Below are positions 1 through 10,734 of a DNA stretch of 64,000 nucleotides, one piece after another. The stretch is from Hsuehochloa calcarea. Lineage: Eukaryota; Streptophyta; Magnoliopsida; Poales; Poaceae. Each line of letters opens with the position of its first letter. Position 1 is the stretch's first letter. The notes below the pieces were generated by a model. The model ran no database searches, was not told the origin of the DNA, and worked only from the letters and a program-made list of their open reading frames with translations. The position numbers were made by a program, and so were the translations under genes. Where the stretch lies: the NCBI GenBank assembly GCA_036346395.1, contig CM070602.1:22949098-23013097 (forward strand), given 5' to 3'.

Positions 1-642
1 TAGTACAAGGCTCATGCCACTATTGACTACTCTTCTTCCCTTCGGTCCTCTCATGATGAAAGAGTACTTTGGTACCCACTGTTGAAGGATCTAGACCCGT
101 CATTATGAGTTAATGGAATATTTTGGTGATTAATGACAAATCTAAATATGAGATTAACTCTTTTGTCTAGTATTATTTGGTGTAGTCTCATTTGGATATA
201 AAGGTGAAATTCAACGAGGTATGCAATCGACATCTTAATCTTATATATTGTTGCATTCCTCAGATCCAAAATATAGGTTGAACTCAACCATAAGTTAAAC
301 TTGAATATGTGTATATGATCTTATTACACATTTGTTTATGCACACATTTAGGGGGAGCTCACGCTATATTTTGTGGTTTCATTAGTATTGATCCATATTC
401 CATTTTCCACCAATATTTGGGATCTTTACTTTGAAAACATATCCGATTGAGTATACAAAGCTTGTGTAGTTTTGTATATTCATGATTTGAGTATGTAGAA
501 CTTGTGTAGTTCTCACATACTCGTGTTGTGAGTATATATATATATATATATATATATATGACTTGTGTAGTTTTTATATATACACTCATATTGCTACAAT
601 TATCAATTCAATTTATGTGCAATTGAAATGGTTATCATCAAT
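1..642 (+). mobile_element. Copia element E, non-coding region upstream of the 3' LTR (partial)
   Basis: This A/T-rich stretch has no usable reading frame and ends at a purine-rich tract just before an LTR-like start. By analogy with elements A and C in this window, which have about 1.8 kb of non-coding DNA between pol and the 3' LTR, I read it as the tail of a SIRE/Maximus-type Copia element whose coding part lies outside the window. It contains a (TA)n run at about 535-560. The phrase attatgagttaatgg occurs near 102 and again near 680 inside the LTR. The assignment is inference from context. Confidence 0.5.
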
Positions 643-660
643 TACCAAAGAGGGAAAGAT
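643..660 (+). promoter_or_regulatory. Polypurine tract of Copia E
   Basis: The tract ccaaagagggaaagat lies directly before TGAGTATC. The same layout, a purine tract followed by agat and then TG, precedes the 3' LTRs of elements C (25236-25247) and A (41139-41149). It would prime plus-strand synthesis during reverse transcription. Confidence 0.5.
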
Positions 661-1215
661 TGAGTATCTTGTCCCACCATTATGAGTTAATGGTATGGTG
701 TGGTAATTAATGATAATCATATTGTGGAACTAACATTTTATATGAGTTGGATATATAGGTTATGTTTCAGGATAATGAAGACTTGGGATGATCGTGAGTT
801 GATCATCAAGTCAAGATTCAAGAAAAAGATGCATTATGTGTTGATGTGTGTGAAGAGCTTGAAGAAAAAGAAATCATCGTGTGTCGATGATGTTCAAGAA
901 GAAGAGATGATCATGAGTTGAGATCATCAAGTCAAGAGTGCATCATGAGTTGATGCATGTCACGTAATTGACCCGGACTTGAAGTGATGGTGTGCGTCAT
1001 CAAGCTTCAAGATAGTGCAAGGCAAATGTATGACTAGCTAGGGCTAAGGATGAGTTCCTAGTCTTTTACCGGTCTCGGTGTTTGGTTGATAGACCGGATT
1101 GCTAGTATAGGATTACCGTACTATTAAGAGGGGTCTTAACTAGTAGTTTGAGTTAATCATATGTTGATAGCTCATTATGTTTGCTCTAGCTCATCTATGC
1201 ATGGAGCTATTACTT

Positions 1216-1553
1216 GCGAATGTGTTTTGCAAATGATTGATGCTCATGCATTTTATCTTTGTAGTATGGGACTATATTTTGCAAATGTATTTTGCAAATG
1301 GTTGAAGTCCATGCACCTTAGCCTTGTGGCATGATGCTGTCATTTGCGAATGTGTTTTACAAATAGTTGATGCTCATGTTTGTTTTCTTGTAGTTTGCAA
1401 ATGTGTTTTGCAAATGGTGTAAGTCCATGTACCTTTTTTCCTTGTGGTATGATTCTAAAAGTTGGCAAATGTGTTTTGCAACTTGTTAGGAATCTTGCTA
1501 TTGATCCTTGTCGGCATGACTTATCAATTGGTAAATGTGTTTTGCAAATTGAA
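1216..1553 (+). repeat. Six-copy degenerate repeat inside E LTR
   Basis: The core gcaaatgtgttttgcaaatg recurs with small changes at about 1216, 1281, 1346, 1397, 1465 and 1531, a spacing of about 50-67 bases. Each core is a near-palindrome (GCAAAT...TTTGC), and alternate copies are followed by ttgatgctcatg or tgaagtccatg. It lies upstream of the LTR TATA box, so it is probably in U3. Confidence 0.7.
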
Positions 1554-1973
1554 GTTGTTGAAAAAGCCATTGCTGTGTTTGTCAGGATAATCGGTAGTTC
1601 CGCAATGTGATGGGCAGAACTTCCTATTATCGGTAGTTTCGCAATGTAATAGGAGGAACTTCCGATTACCAGTAGCTCCGAAAATTTGGCGGAACGTTTT
1701 TTTCCAGATAGCACCCCTTTTGGGACTTAGCCAAATTTCTGGAAGTGCGGTAGTTCCGCAATGATATGTGTGGAACTTTCGAAAATAGGAACTTCCACAT
1801 TTTGGTTGGCAGAAGTTCCGCTCTCAATTTCCAACGGCTAGTTTCTCGTCTGATATAGCCGTTATTGTGCTTGTCACTGAGGTGCGGTAGTTCCGGCCGA
1901 TACATGGCAGAACTTCTAATTTCCCTGATTTTTCAGGGGTTTGTCTCCCAACGGCTAGTTTTTATGTGTGGGC

Positions 1974-1981
1974 TATATATA
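1974..1981 (+). promoter_or_regulatory. TATA-like box of E LTR
   Basis: tatatata within ggctatatatagccacc is followed by pyrimidine-rich and GC-richer leader sequence. Its place in the middle of the LTR fits the U3/R junction of a Copia LTR. Confidence 0.45.
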
Positions 1982-2752
1982 GCCACCTTGGCCTGTTGGG
2001 AGAGGTTGCTGGTGATATTGTGAACATCCTTTGAGCCTCTTGAGCTAAGAGCAAACCTCTCCTCTCTTATGTGCATGTGTTGTACTTGGTGAGCTTGGAG
2101 AGTAAACCCTAAGTGCATGTGTTACCTTAGGTAGTGGATTGTATATCCACTTGAGCATTTACACTTGATTAGTTCAAGTGAGCGTTGAGTCTTGTTACTC
2201 TTAGTGTTTGCCGGCACCTAGACGGTGTGGAGGCGTCGTGCTCGGTGATCTTCTCAAGACGCTTGTGAGAAGGCCCGACGGTTGTCAGTGGTTTGGTGCT
2301 CACCATCTCCAGAGTGGAGGAAGAACAACCATAGTGGAGCGAGGTGTTGGTTCGGTTTGAAACCGGTCCAAGTATTTGAACTTACCTCGGAGGTGTTAGC
2401 TTAATTAGTGGAGCCGGTCCAACGTGGTTGGGCTTACCTCAACGTGGATTAGGGAAGACCGGCAAGTCTCCGAACACCACGGTAAAAACATCAATTGTGT
2501 CATCTTGGTTTGTCTTGTGCTTTACTTTGAGCAATTTACATTCTTACTTTAATTGCTTATATATCTTTGTATGATTGCTCTCATTGAATTGTATTCATAT
2601 TGTTGGTGCACTTAGTCGAGTCTAGTTGATTTATATTTTAATTGTGCAAAATTAATTTGTTATTAGCTTCCGCATTGTTAATTGGTTTTAGCCCGAAAGA
2701 ATTTTTAAAACCGCCTATTCACCCTACTTTAGTCGGCCACCTCGATCTTACA

Positions 2753-3693
2753 ACTGTCTAGCGATGCTACGACAATGATTAAGACACGTATTAAATTCAA
2801 CTTTATATCAACTGAAATGTACAAGAAGCTCACTTTCTTTTTCTTGCGAGGGTGATTCTCCACATGGGAATAGGGAATGACGATGGCAAGGAGTAGAGTG
2901 CAGTCGACGCGAGCAACCAACTTTAATCAATCGTATGTACGTAGCCGAACCCATGCATGCAACTCTATGCATGAAAGTCACATGTATCTGTTCGCCGCTT
3001 TGGTCGTCGTTGGTTGCCAAGCTCATGCAATTTTTTTTTTTGAAGGTTGCCAAGCTCATGCATGAACTGCCCATAGGAATTTGAATGGAGAAGTCTTTCT
3101 AGTCTTCTTCGAGCTCTGACCTACTGTCATTTATAAGCAGTGTCGAACCTAGAAATTTTCGAATAGATGCCCATGATGCATTAGTAGCAATATGAAATTT
3201 TCAGTGAGCGTATGCAATAATGGTAGGGCTAGGGAAAATTACTGTAGGATGCTAAGAGGACTTTGGATTGTCAAATGATAAATTTCTAGAGATTAGAAGG
3301 TATGGATAAAAAAAAATAGTACTAAAACAAAAGTTATCTCATAAATCTTATTCTAGCATTCTTCAAAATGAATTTAGCAAGCAAAAAATGAGCTTAGTTT
3401 CAATCTGGTGTCATGCTTGAATGGGGGATGGGTGGAACCAATGACCTCTAATGCAAGTACTGCTAGCAACTGAGCAAACGATGCAGTCCAACAAATGACG
3501 TGGCGATCTTAATTAACATAAAGATGGCACATCTCTTTCCTGTAAAACCACGCAAGTCGAAATATTTATGTCCGCAATAATACTTACTCCCTAAAGACAG
3601 GAATTAGGCGAAAATACCATTTAATTTCGATTTCCCTTTTCGGTTTTATGTAAGTCGATCAAGGGGCTGGGTGGCGGAGCTGTACGATCAATG
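2753..3693. other. Intergenic sequence, no gene recognised
   Basis: This is low-copy-looking sequence between the E LTR and a retroposed insertion. The small open frames are short, overlapping and without domain signal. The only structure seen is the 18-base direct repeat at 3012-3062. Confidence 0.5.
3012..3062. repeat. 18-bp direct repeat flanking a poly-T tract
   Basis: ggttgccaagctcatgca occurs at 3012-3029 and 3045-3062, separated by a poly-T run ending gaa. The spacing resembles a target-site duplication around a bare oligo(A/T) tail. Confidence 0.7.
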
Positions 3694-3885
3694 GTTCAGA
3701 TCGAAAGAGAGCAAATAATGGGTGGCTCCTGAGTTAGCCCAACATGCTAGACGAGAAAATAGCTCGGTGGCGTGGTTGGAGGATGGCCCAAATTGTATCA
3801 AGCTTTTGGTACTCTGAGATTGTAATTTTGTCTATGATTAATCAATAAAGCTCTCTTTGATTGCAAAAAAAAAGTTCAGATCGAA
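3694..3885 (+). mobile_element. Short retroposed insertion (5'-truncated LINE or retrocopy) with target-site duplication
   Basis: The 12-base word gttcagatcgaa is present at 3694-3705 and 3874-3885. It extends to about 15 bases if one A is allowed to differ. The roughly 168-base insert ends with aataaagctctctttgattgc and a run of A, that is, a polyadenylation-like signal plus poly-A tail directly abutting the second repeat. This is the signature of target-primed reverse transcription. It has no coding content, so it could be a heavily 5'-truncated LINE or the 3' end of a host transcript. Confidence 0.75.
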
Positions 3886-5505
3886 GAGTTACATTATCCT
3901 AACCTGGGCTTGGTCTTGGGCTTGGGCATGGGCTTTTTCCATGGGCATTTATGGTGTAATCCCATGGGTTTTCCCGCTTCTTCTGGTTTCTAGGCTTGGT
4001 TTCATACTTTTGTTGTTGAATAGCATAATTAAGGCCATAACTTCTTTTCTTAATTTTGAAGGGAATAGGACCACTTTCGCTAAAAGAAAGTAAATAAAGG
4101 AGCACTTTGTTTCAACAGTTCAAATTACTAGACGGCACAATTCAAATATATTATACAACACAAATTATGCAGCACACCATGCATGCGCACCTATTTTTTT
4201 CTTCAATTTAGAACCTTGTTAGAACGAAGTGTACGAATTTTTTTTTTTTAAAAAAAAAATTCGTCACGGATGTAGGGAGACTGGGAGAGTGATGTTACAT
4301 GACCCTGGGAAATCTTATGACTAAAATTGGCTGTATTTTGGAGGAGAAAAAAAAACAGAGAAGCAGCTAAAAGGAACAGTGAGACAATGAAATAACTATA
4401 CGAACCTGAACTTTTCTCTCTCTTCTTCTCCCAAATGCAATCCAGTTTAATCATTTTGCTGGGTCATGAAGCATCCACGTCCATGGATAATCTGAGAAAT
4501 TATTTAGGACTTAGTTCACACAAGGTTTTCTCTGACAAAAAGGTTCTCGCAATACCGATTCGTTATCCTTATTTTTAAGATTCATTAGAATATGCATGGA
4601 TTGTGACAGAGAATTAAAACTAGCTATTATTTTGTTCGAAAAAAAATTTTCTTTACCAACATGTCGGACTCTTTTGATATATATATGTGATCCACATATG
4701 CATGGTTTATGGGGCCTTACAATTAATGATGTAGAGGGAAAACTTAACTAGCGATGGTTAAATGGAGCCATTCTCTAGTTACATGCATACACATTTTTTG
4801 TTTAGATTTAATGAGATATTTCACGAATTTACTTCAACCAACCCTATACATATTATTTACAGGAACTAATAAATGCTGCAAACCTTTGCTTTGCAGTTAA
4901 AAAAACATCAATATTTCAATTTTATTTTTGAACGAAATCAATCTTCAAACTTAACCAACAATGTATGCACAGCCTCTTCACATCACAACCTCATCTCGCA
5001 GATGCAGCTACTTTCTGTCTGTGTTGCCAATTGTGTTTCAGAATCCAATTTGTAGAACAAATTGTTTAAAAACAACATTTAATACCTTCCTGATACAACA
5101 AAGAGTGAACATTAGGCACGCCATTTTCATTTGTCACAAACTAAAACTGCTCAATTAGATTAAGGGCAACAAGCCAACAGCAATAAGACAAAGTTAACTA
5201 CATATCCAGAAAATTTCATTCTGTATTGTGCAGGTTAAATTATCAACTATAATTTCGCCCAAATCTGTGAACAAAGACACGTGACAAATCAACAGTTATC
5301 CTTCTTTCAATTGATCTTTCTATTCATGAACATCAGCTAAGCTTTGAAACACGCAATCACGTCCAACCATCGTCAAATGTGAAATCGCACGGTTTTGATC
5401 AAGTACCAATCCCCGGAGTTGAATCGAATGAAGCGCATTTGTGAACTTGGGATAATCCAGCAGCATATATCATCTCCATTTCCAATTCTTTGGTGATGTC
5501 GAGCG
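3886..5505. other. Intergenic, A/T-rich; 3' side of the glutaredoxin-like gene
   Basis: No gene is recognised. The short open frames (for example 3857-4105, 4248-4454, 4873-5158) have no family resemblance and biased A/T composition. The region contains the T/A palindrome at 4233-4264. The part nearest 5505 should hold the 3' UTR and polyadenylation site of the minus-strand gene, but I could not identify the site. Confidence 0.4.
4233..4264. repeat. Near-perfect T/A palindrome
   Basis: acgaa, then twelve T, ten A, then ttcgt form a self-complementary hairpin of 32 bases. It could be a cruciform or hairpin-prone site, and its exact length should be treated with caution because homopolymers are error-prone. 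Confidence 0.8.
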
Positions 5506-6201
5506 TCAGCTGCCGGAGCAGCAGGCGGCGCACCGGACGAGGCCGTTCTCGTTGCACGCCGTGCAGACGCGGAAGCCGCCGGTCTTCTCGCTGAACCGGC
5601 GGTGGCTGCCGCTGCATGCCCCGCACGGAGCGAAGCGTGAGCCGCCGCAGGAAGCGCACGGCATAGGGGCCGCCTGCGGCGTGCCCGCCACGACGCGCCG
5701 GAGCTCCCCGCTCTCGTGCAGGAGACGCACCACGTCGGCGTCCCCGAGGAGGCGGCCTCCGACGAAGAGCTGCGGCAGCGGAGGCCGGTCCCGGCGCATG
5801 AGCGTGCGGAGCTCGGCGAGGTAGGCGGCGTCCATGGACACGTCCCGCTCGTCAACGGCGACGCGGAGGCCGCGCAGGATGGCGCGCACGTCGCGGCAGT
5901 CCTCGAAGGTGGACCGCACGGCCCGGAGGGAGGTGAAGTAGAGCACCACGCGCCGCTCGCCAGCTACCGCCGCCGCCGCGGCCTCCTCGGCCACTGCGAA
6001 CGACTTGCACGTCCGCAGCTTGGACGACGACCGCACGCGGTGCAGGACGCTCCTGCCTCCGCCTCCGCCGGGCGCGGCGTTGTCGAGGACGGAGACGATG
6101 CCGTGGTGGTCCTTGGCCGACGACATGACGGACAAGGAGAAGGACGGCGACTGCGTGAGCCGCTCGGAGGCCTTGCTCCGGCGGACCCACGGCGACCACA
6201 T
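5506..6201 (-). CDS. Glutaredoxin-like protein with C-terminal CxxC zinc-ribbon repeats
   Basis: Intronless frame of 231 codons from the ATG at 6201. The frame is open 60 codons further upstream (ATG at 6381), but the MWSPW start fits the N-terminus of the plant At5g39865-type family, so I chose it. Residues about 85-172 form a glutaredoxin-like fold: VVLYFTSL strand, EDC at 100-102, cis-Pro strand PQLFVGG (143-149) and a GDADVVRLLHESGEL helix. The usual CPYC/CxxC active site is absent (SLRAVRSTF instead), as is usual in this family. The C-terminus has four CxxC pairs (about 182/185, 193/196, 213/216, 224/227), which probably bind zinc. The N-terminus is basic and Ser-rich. GC content is very high, typical of grass single-exon genes. 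The function is probably regulatory or scaffolding rather than classical thiol reduction; the substrate is unknown. It is the only intact host gene I can support in the window. Confidence 0.9.
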   Translation of the reverse strand: MWSPWVRRSKASERLTQSPSFSLSVMSSAKDHHGIVSVLDNAAPGGGGGRSVLHRVRSSSKLRTCKSFAVAEEAAAAAVAGERRVVLYFTSLRAVRSTFEDCRDVRAILRGLRVAVDERDVSMDAAYLAELRTLMRRDRPPLPQLFVGGRLLGDADVVRLLHESGELRRVVAGTPQAAPMPCASCGGSRFAPCGACSGSHRRFSEKTGGFRVCTACNENGLVRCAACCSGS

Positions 6202-6381
6202 CTTGGCGGTGGTCGACGGCGAGCGTTTCTTGGCTTCTGCTTGAGGGGGGAGGAGGAGGAGAGCGCGGCGTGGTGGAGAGGAGTCTGCGTGGTCGTGTGC
6301 TCGACCGTGCGCTCGCGCGCGTGATGGCTTTGGTACGTAGGTCGTCGGCGGCCGCGCCTTTGGCTTGCTAAATTTAACCAT

Positions 6382-7069
6382 GTTTTTAACCGTCCCTAGT
6401 GTTTGTGGCGTTCATTTGGAGGGAACGTTGAAACGGGAGGATGGCGGGTGGGCCCGTTGAGTAGGCTGTTCATTCGGTTTTTTCTATACATACGGTTCTG
6501 TAAATACAGTGTATATCGCAAATACTATAGTGTTAATCCGGTAAATATGATATTATTTTAAATATAATTCGGTATCGGTAAATACCACTTTATTTCGATA
6601 CGGTATTGATAAATACCATATTTACCAAAGTTTACACGAATTGAGAACGATACGATGAGTTAGAGATACTTATAGTCACAAAATTTGACATTTCACAACC
6701 GTCAGCCGGGTATAAGCATTACTAGTTTACCACTTACTAGCTACTGCATGCTGCTTGTGATTCACATAACATTAACAGATGGTCTGATGAAAAGAAAGGT
6801 TGCTCACACAAGCAGAGTACAACAAGACAACTTTCTGTAACAAAGGAAACATTTACGTGGAATGCTATAAATTAACAACATTCACAAATGAAGTAGCTGT
6901 TGAGGTCACCATGGCTTATTTCAGTTGCAGCAATAGCTTTATCAAACAGAGTATTCCAGCAAATTGGACCATACACGTGATCGATATTTATGATGAACTC
7001 TATGTTGACAAAAGAGAACATCAGAAGTTATTAACTGAAGGTGCACAGGCATTTTACAGCTGGGCATAA
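6382..7069. other. Intergenic, upstream region of the glutaredoxin-like gene
   Basis: The first part is the likely promoter of the minus-strand gene; I could not identify a clear TATA box. From about 6480 to 6650 the sequence is A/T-rich with the word ggtaaata or its variants repeated several times, possibly a degenerate transposon remnant. An open frame at 6800-7069 (89 codons) shows no domain that I recognise, so I do not call it. Confidence 0.4.
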
Positions 7070-10007
7070 TGTAACATCCCAAAAATCCACAAATGCAAAA
7101 ATATGAGATTTTTAAAACTTTTTGTGTGAATATCGGTTGCCCTCATTTTTGCCTATATTTTGAGGTTATTTGAGTTTCACATATTCTTCTGCTAGCACAA
7201 GTAATAATAAATGAAAGTGTTAAAATACAGAAAATCCTAACGGCATAAAACTATAAAACAGGAACCCTAAATATGGGAACCCTAGAAACATAAATGGTAT
7301 GAGCAAAATAAACTTAAACACATTGCTCTTCTAAAAATTCTACATGTAATATAAACCCTAAGATCACATGAATATAATTCTAAAACCTAATTCTTTGATT
7401 ATTCAAAGAGTCTAATTAGAATTTTGTCGCAAGTATTAGAGCTGATCAATATCCAACAAGAATTCTCTTAGCAAAGATCAGGAAAATAGCAATCCTCATG
7501 CTTTTCCCTAAACTATTCTTTTTCCCTGTCTACTGTTTCTCTGGCCAAGTCAAACCATGTTGCCACCTCACTTCGCCGGTCAATTTGGAAGTGCACGGTT
7601 TTCTTCTTCCCCATCCATTATTGTCAACCGAACTAGCACCTGGTTTTCCTTTTTGTAATACCATGTTTGTCGCTTCGGCGTAAGTCTTAAAAAAAAACAA
7701 TCGCGGAGTCGCCGGTTTATCGGTAAATCGCGAGAAGGGAAAAAATACTAATTGAAGAGCAATAGAAAAGAAATAAAATATAATATAAATTCTATTTAAA
7801 TTCAGCGTTGGACTGCCAGGGAGGTGGGCCAACCACCCTTGGGCCAAGGGCCCAAGGGGGTGCGCCACCCACCCCCCCCCCCAAGCCGCACCCCCCTCTC
7901 CTTTAACCCTAGCCCTTTTTCCCCCCTCCCCTCCCTACAGCCGCCACCCTCCCTCCACCTCCTCTTGGGCGCCTCCCCTTCCCCCCTGCTGCTGCCAAGG
8001 AGCTTCCCCATTGCTGCCCTTGGAGAAGGAGAAGACAAAGAAGAAGAAGGGGAAGAAGGGGAAGGAGAAGAAGAAGAGGAGGAGGAATTGGGGAATTTCT
8101 TCAGCTAGGTAATTTTCTCTCATCCCAAACCCTCTGATCTTAGGAGTAATTAGGGTTCTTGGGACGGATTTTGATGGGAGAGTTTAGATTAATTGCCCGA
8201 TTAAGATTTACCTGCTGTCTGTTAGTAGATCGATTCGCGTAGCGTGTCTGTTTTCGTGGTTTTGATCTATAAAACGATTTTCCCTGTGGGTCTTCCCAAA
8301 AGGAAAGTTGTAGAGGATTGCCAGATGCATCTGCTGTATTTTTTTTCTTCAGTTTTTTCTACCGTGGGATCTGGGAGATACGGAGTCAGCAATACCGCTG
8401 TCCCTCAGGCGGGCAGATTGGTACAAACTGACTGTAATTCAGGTTTTAAAAATAGTATATTAATTTTATGGTTAGGGCCGTAATTGAGAAAGTTGTAGAT
8501 AATTCAGAGTTCTAGTTGTTGTAAAATTTTCAGAATTTTTGGACCTCTGTACTGTCGTGGGGACGCGATTTAGTGTCGCTGTCCAGTCTGCCAGATCATA
8601 AAGTTTGCTCTGTTTAGGGCACTAAAATACAACTAGTTATGATCCGAATAAAAATAGGAATTCTACACGAAAATCGTAGGTTTTTAAGTCGTGATTCCAG
8701 AAATGTATCACTTGCTGTATTTGGTCCATTAGTTTAAAAGATACGAAATTGTGAAGCAACACTACTGCAGAAGGGTTCTTGCTGTTTTGCTGAGCGGAGA
8801 GGGTTTGTATGGGTTCGGGGTTTAGCGACGCTTAAAATTATTTTTGTTGTGCTTGTTTGCTGTGGCTTGGTGCTGAGAGATGCCTTTTGGACAGGTGGTC
8901 TCGACCTTAAGCGTTCTTGATTGTTTTTGCTTCGATTCGTCGGTTCGAGGCAAGTGATCGTAGCGGTGGTTGCTATCGTTTAACTTGTTATTCCTTCTAC
9001 TTGTATTTTACATTATTATCGTAATTTGATACATTATGCCATGATTGCAAGATATTGTTAATTGGGGAGATGATAGCAAGAATTTATTTATTGTATGTTG
9101 TTAATATGATAGTAGACTTGTGTAATTCTTGCTTAAGGTTATAATGCGAACATGTAAATAACATGTGGTGGATGTGGATATGTTGAGAGTATGTTAATGC
9201 TCCTTGTGGATGAATTAATGTGATTAATGGAATATCATATCATTCATGTCATATCATGTCATTTGCATATGTGGATGTCGCCAAGACTTAGCCGCGATCG
9301 CAGTCTGACAAAGATTGTTTATTGTCGTAATACGATGTACCTCTTCGCCAGCGGAAGTGTCGTATATTGACGTAATACGATACATTGCAATTCCTGCCCT
9401 GGCAAGAGTGATGTGGAGCATAGCATGAAGCATTCATACGCATATAATGGATATTTAAATGACTGTATTCATATGCCATTTAAAAACCAAAAACTGATGA
9501 GGTTTGATTTATGGTAGTTTGTGGTGGCTTATTAATTGTGGAAACGACTTGTGGTTGTGTATGTATGAAACTATTGATGATGTTTATTTGTTCGTAGTTG
9601 AAATAACTTATTAAACTGTTTGCTTGCTGAGATTTATATCTCACCCTTGTTTTCCCCTCCCCACAGGTGGACTTTGAGCATACATTGGGAAGGGTAGAGC
9701 AGCACCACAATGATGCACATGGATTTTGTCTTAATGCTGAAATAAAGTTACAAGAATTCTAGTTTTGCTTAGCTGTCTTATGGAAGATTGCTTCAATGTT
9801 AATTTGGAACTGTTCCTTTGGTTATTATGTTTAAGTTGATTTTGAATAATGCATTGTTCTCCTTATTCTGTTATTTCCTAGTAGTTTATGCTTCCGCTTA
9901 TATTATCCTGTTAATTAAATGTTGCCAGTTTACTTTGTCTTGCAAATTGGCTAGTGGTGGAATAGTTCAGTAGCATCCTAGGGTAATGTGGGTCTTGGGG
10001 TGTTACA
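7070..10007 (+). mobile_element. Non-coding TGTAAC...GTTACA element F1 (solo-LTR-like)
   Basis: It starts TGTAACATCCCAAAAATCC and ends GGGGTGTTACA, about 2.94 kb. The start matches the reverse-complemented start of F4 (ending at 60655), and the end resembles those of the other F elements. Near the 3' end it has ttgctgagatttatatctcacccttg and then an aggtgg motif, the same layout as cttgctgagtc...actcaccctt in F2-F4. It has a C-rich block at 7865-7990 and a G/A-rich block at 8025-8095. No coding domain is present. No target duplication is obvious at these ends (cataa against ctttt). Solo LTR of a Gypsy element is the likeliest reading. Confidence 0.65.
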
Positions 10008-10734
10008 CTTTTTGCCCAGCCGGACTAGCACAGGCGCTATCTCTCTCTCTCTCTCCTCCTGAGCTTCACCCACTCGGACGTCCACACCACATCGCACGGC
10101 CATTAATCACCAACGCTCAACCCGTCACACCATCTGCACTGTGTTGCTGAATCTGTCAAAATCGTCAACTACTCCTTTGTAATGAGCCACGCTAAATACA
10201 TCGTAGGCTCTCGGGGTGATCTCCGCCTGAGCAGCTATAAATAGCAACTCTGAGCCCCCTCACTGCCTTTCCTCACCACACCAGTGCTACACCCACCTCC
10301 TCCATCCCTCAAACGAGCTTGAGCTCAAAGTAAGGCTTAAACGCTCACTTCGGCCAAGCGCCGCCACGACAGCGCCATCAGCATTACCACCCATCAGTGA
10401 AGCTCTTCCCTCCTTATGTGCGTCAGCTCATATTCCATTACCCAAGAGACGTTTCTCCTCAGTTGATTCAACTCTTTCTTCATAGGAACTACCGCCGACC
10501 TCGTTCTTCCTTCCCTCCGACCAGAGTAGCCCAAGCAGTCGAATCGACCTCGCCGGCCATGACCACCACTTGGAGCTTCTCCTGTTGTCACTGACCATCG
10601 TCGCCAGACCATCTCCGACTAGCTCGTTCCCTCTGCGTCATATCACTACGTTCTTAGTGGCCACTAGATGCTCATGATTCACTCTAGTTGTGCGGAAGCA
10701 TTACCGAAACAACGAAGGCATTGTAGACCCAAAT
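10008..10734 (+). mobile_element. Probable Gypsy LTR fragment (promoter and leader part)
   Basis: A TATA box (tataaata, 10236-10243) lies in ctgagcagctataaatagcaac, followed by a C-rich leader resembling the promoter block of the Gypsy LTR at 45510 onward in layout. A (CT)n run is at about 10035-10051. No coding domain is visible. It is cut on the right by element B. The family is inferred from layout, not from alignment. Confidence 0.4.
10236..10243 (+). promoter_or_regulatory. TATA box of putative LTR fragment
   Basis: tataaata within gcagctataaatagcaac is followed about 30 bases later by a C/T-rich stretch that would suit a transcription start. Confidence 0.45.

Larger units (their letters stand above)
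661..2752 (+). mobile_element. 3' LTR of SIRE/Maximus-type Copia element E
   Basis: The repeat starts TGAGTATC and ends ...CTCGATCTTACA, about 2.09 kb, with TG...CA ends. The last part (accgcctattcaccctac, then agtcggccacctcgatc) is the conserved LTR end also seen in D (from 54122, - strand). Long stretches, including the gccggcacctag and accggcaag segments, are shared with D. A TATA-like tatatata is at 1974-1981. The LTR holds a degenerate tandem array (1216-1553) and paired quasi-palindromes of the types cggtagttccg and cagaacttcc (about 1590-1915). The 5' LTR is outside the window, so the duplication on that side cannot be tested. Confidence 0.7.

Noticed and set aside
5373..6324. Several long overlapping open frames on both strands across the glutaredoxin-like gene
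   Set aside because: They are by-products of very high GC content; only the minus-strand frame ending at 5506 has domain signal.
6800..7069. 89-codon open frame on the + strand
   Set aside because: No domain, no family resemblance, and it ends exactly where element F1 begins; not enough to call a gene.
7802..8123. Pro-rich and Glu/Gly-rich frames on both strands
   Set aside because: They arise from the C-rich and GA-rich blocks of element F1.
7070..10007. DNA transposon with TGTAAC terminal inverted repeats
   Set aside because: Sibling F2 has a 5-bp duplication and TG...CA ends as LTRs do, and no transposase is seen; solo LTR is simpler, though not proven for F1.
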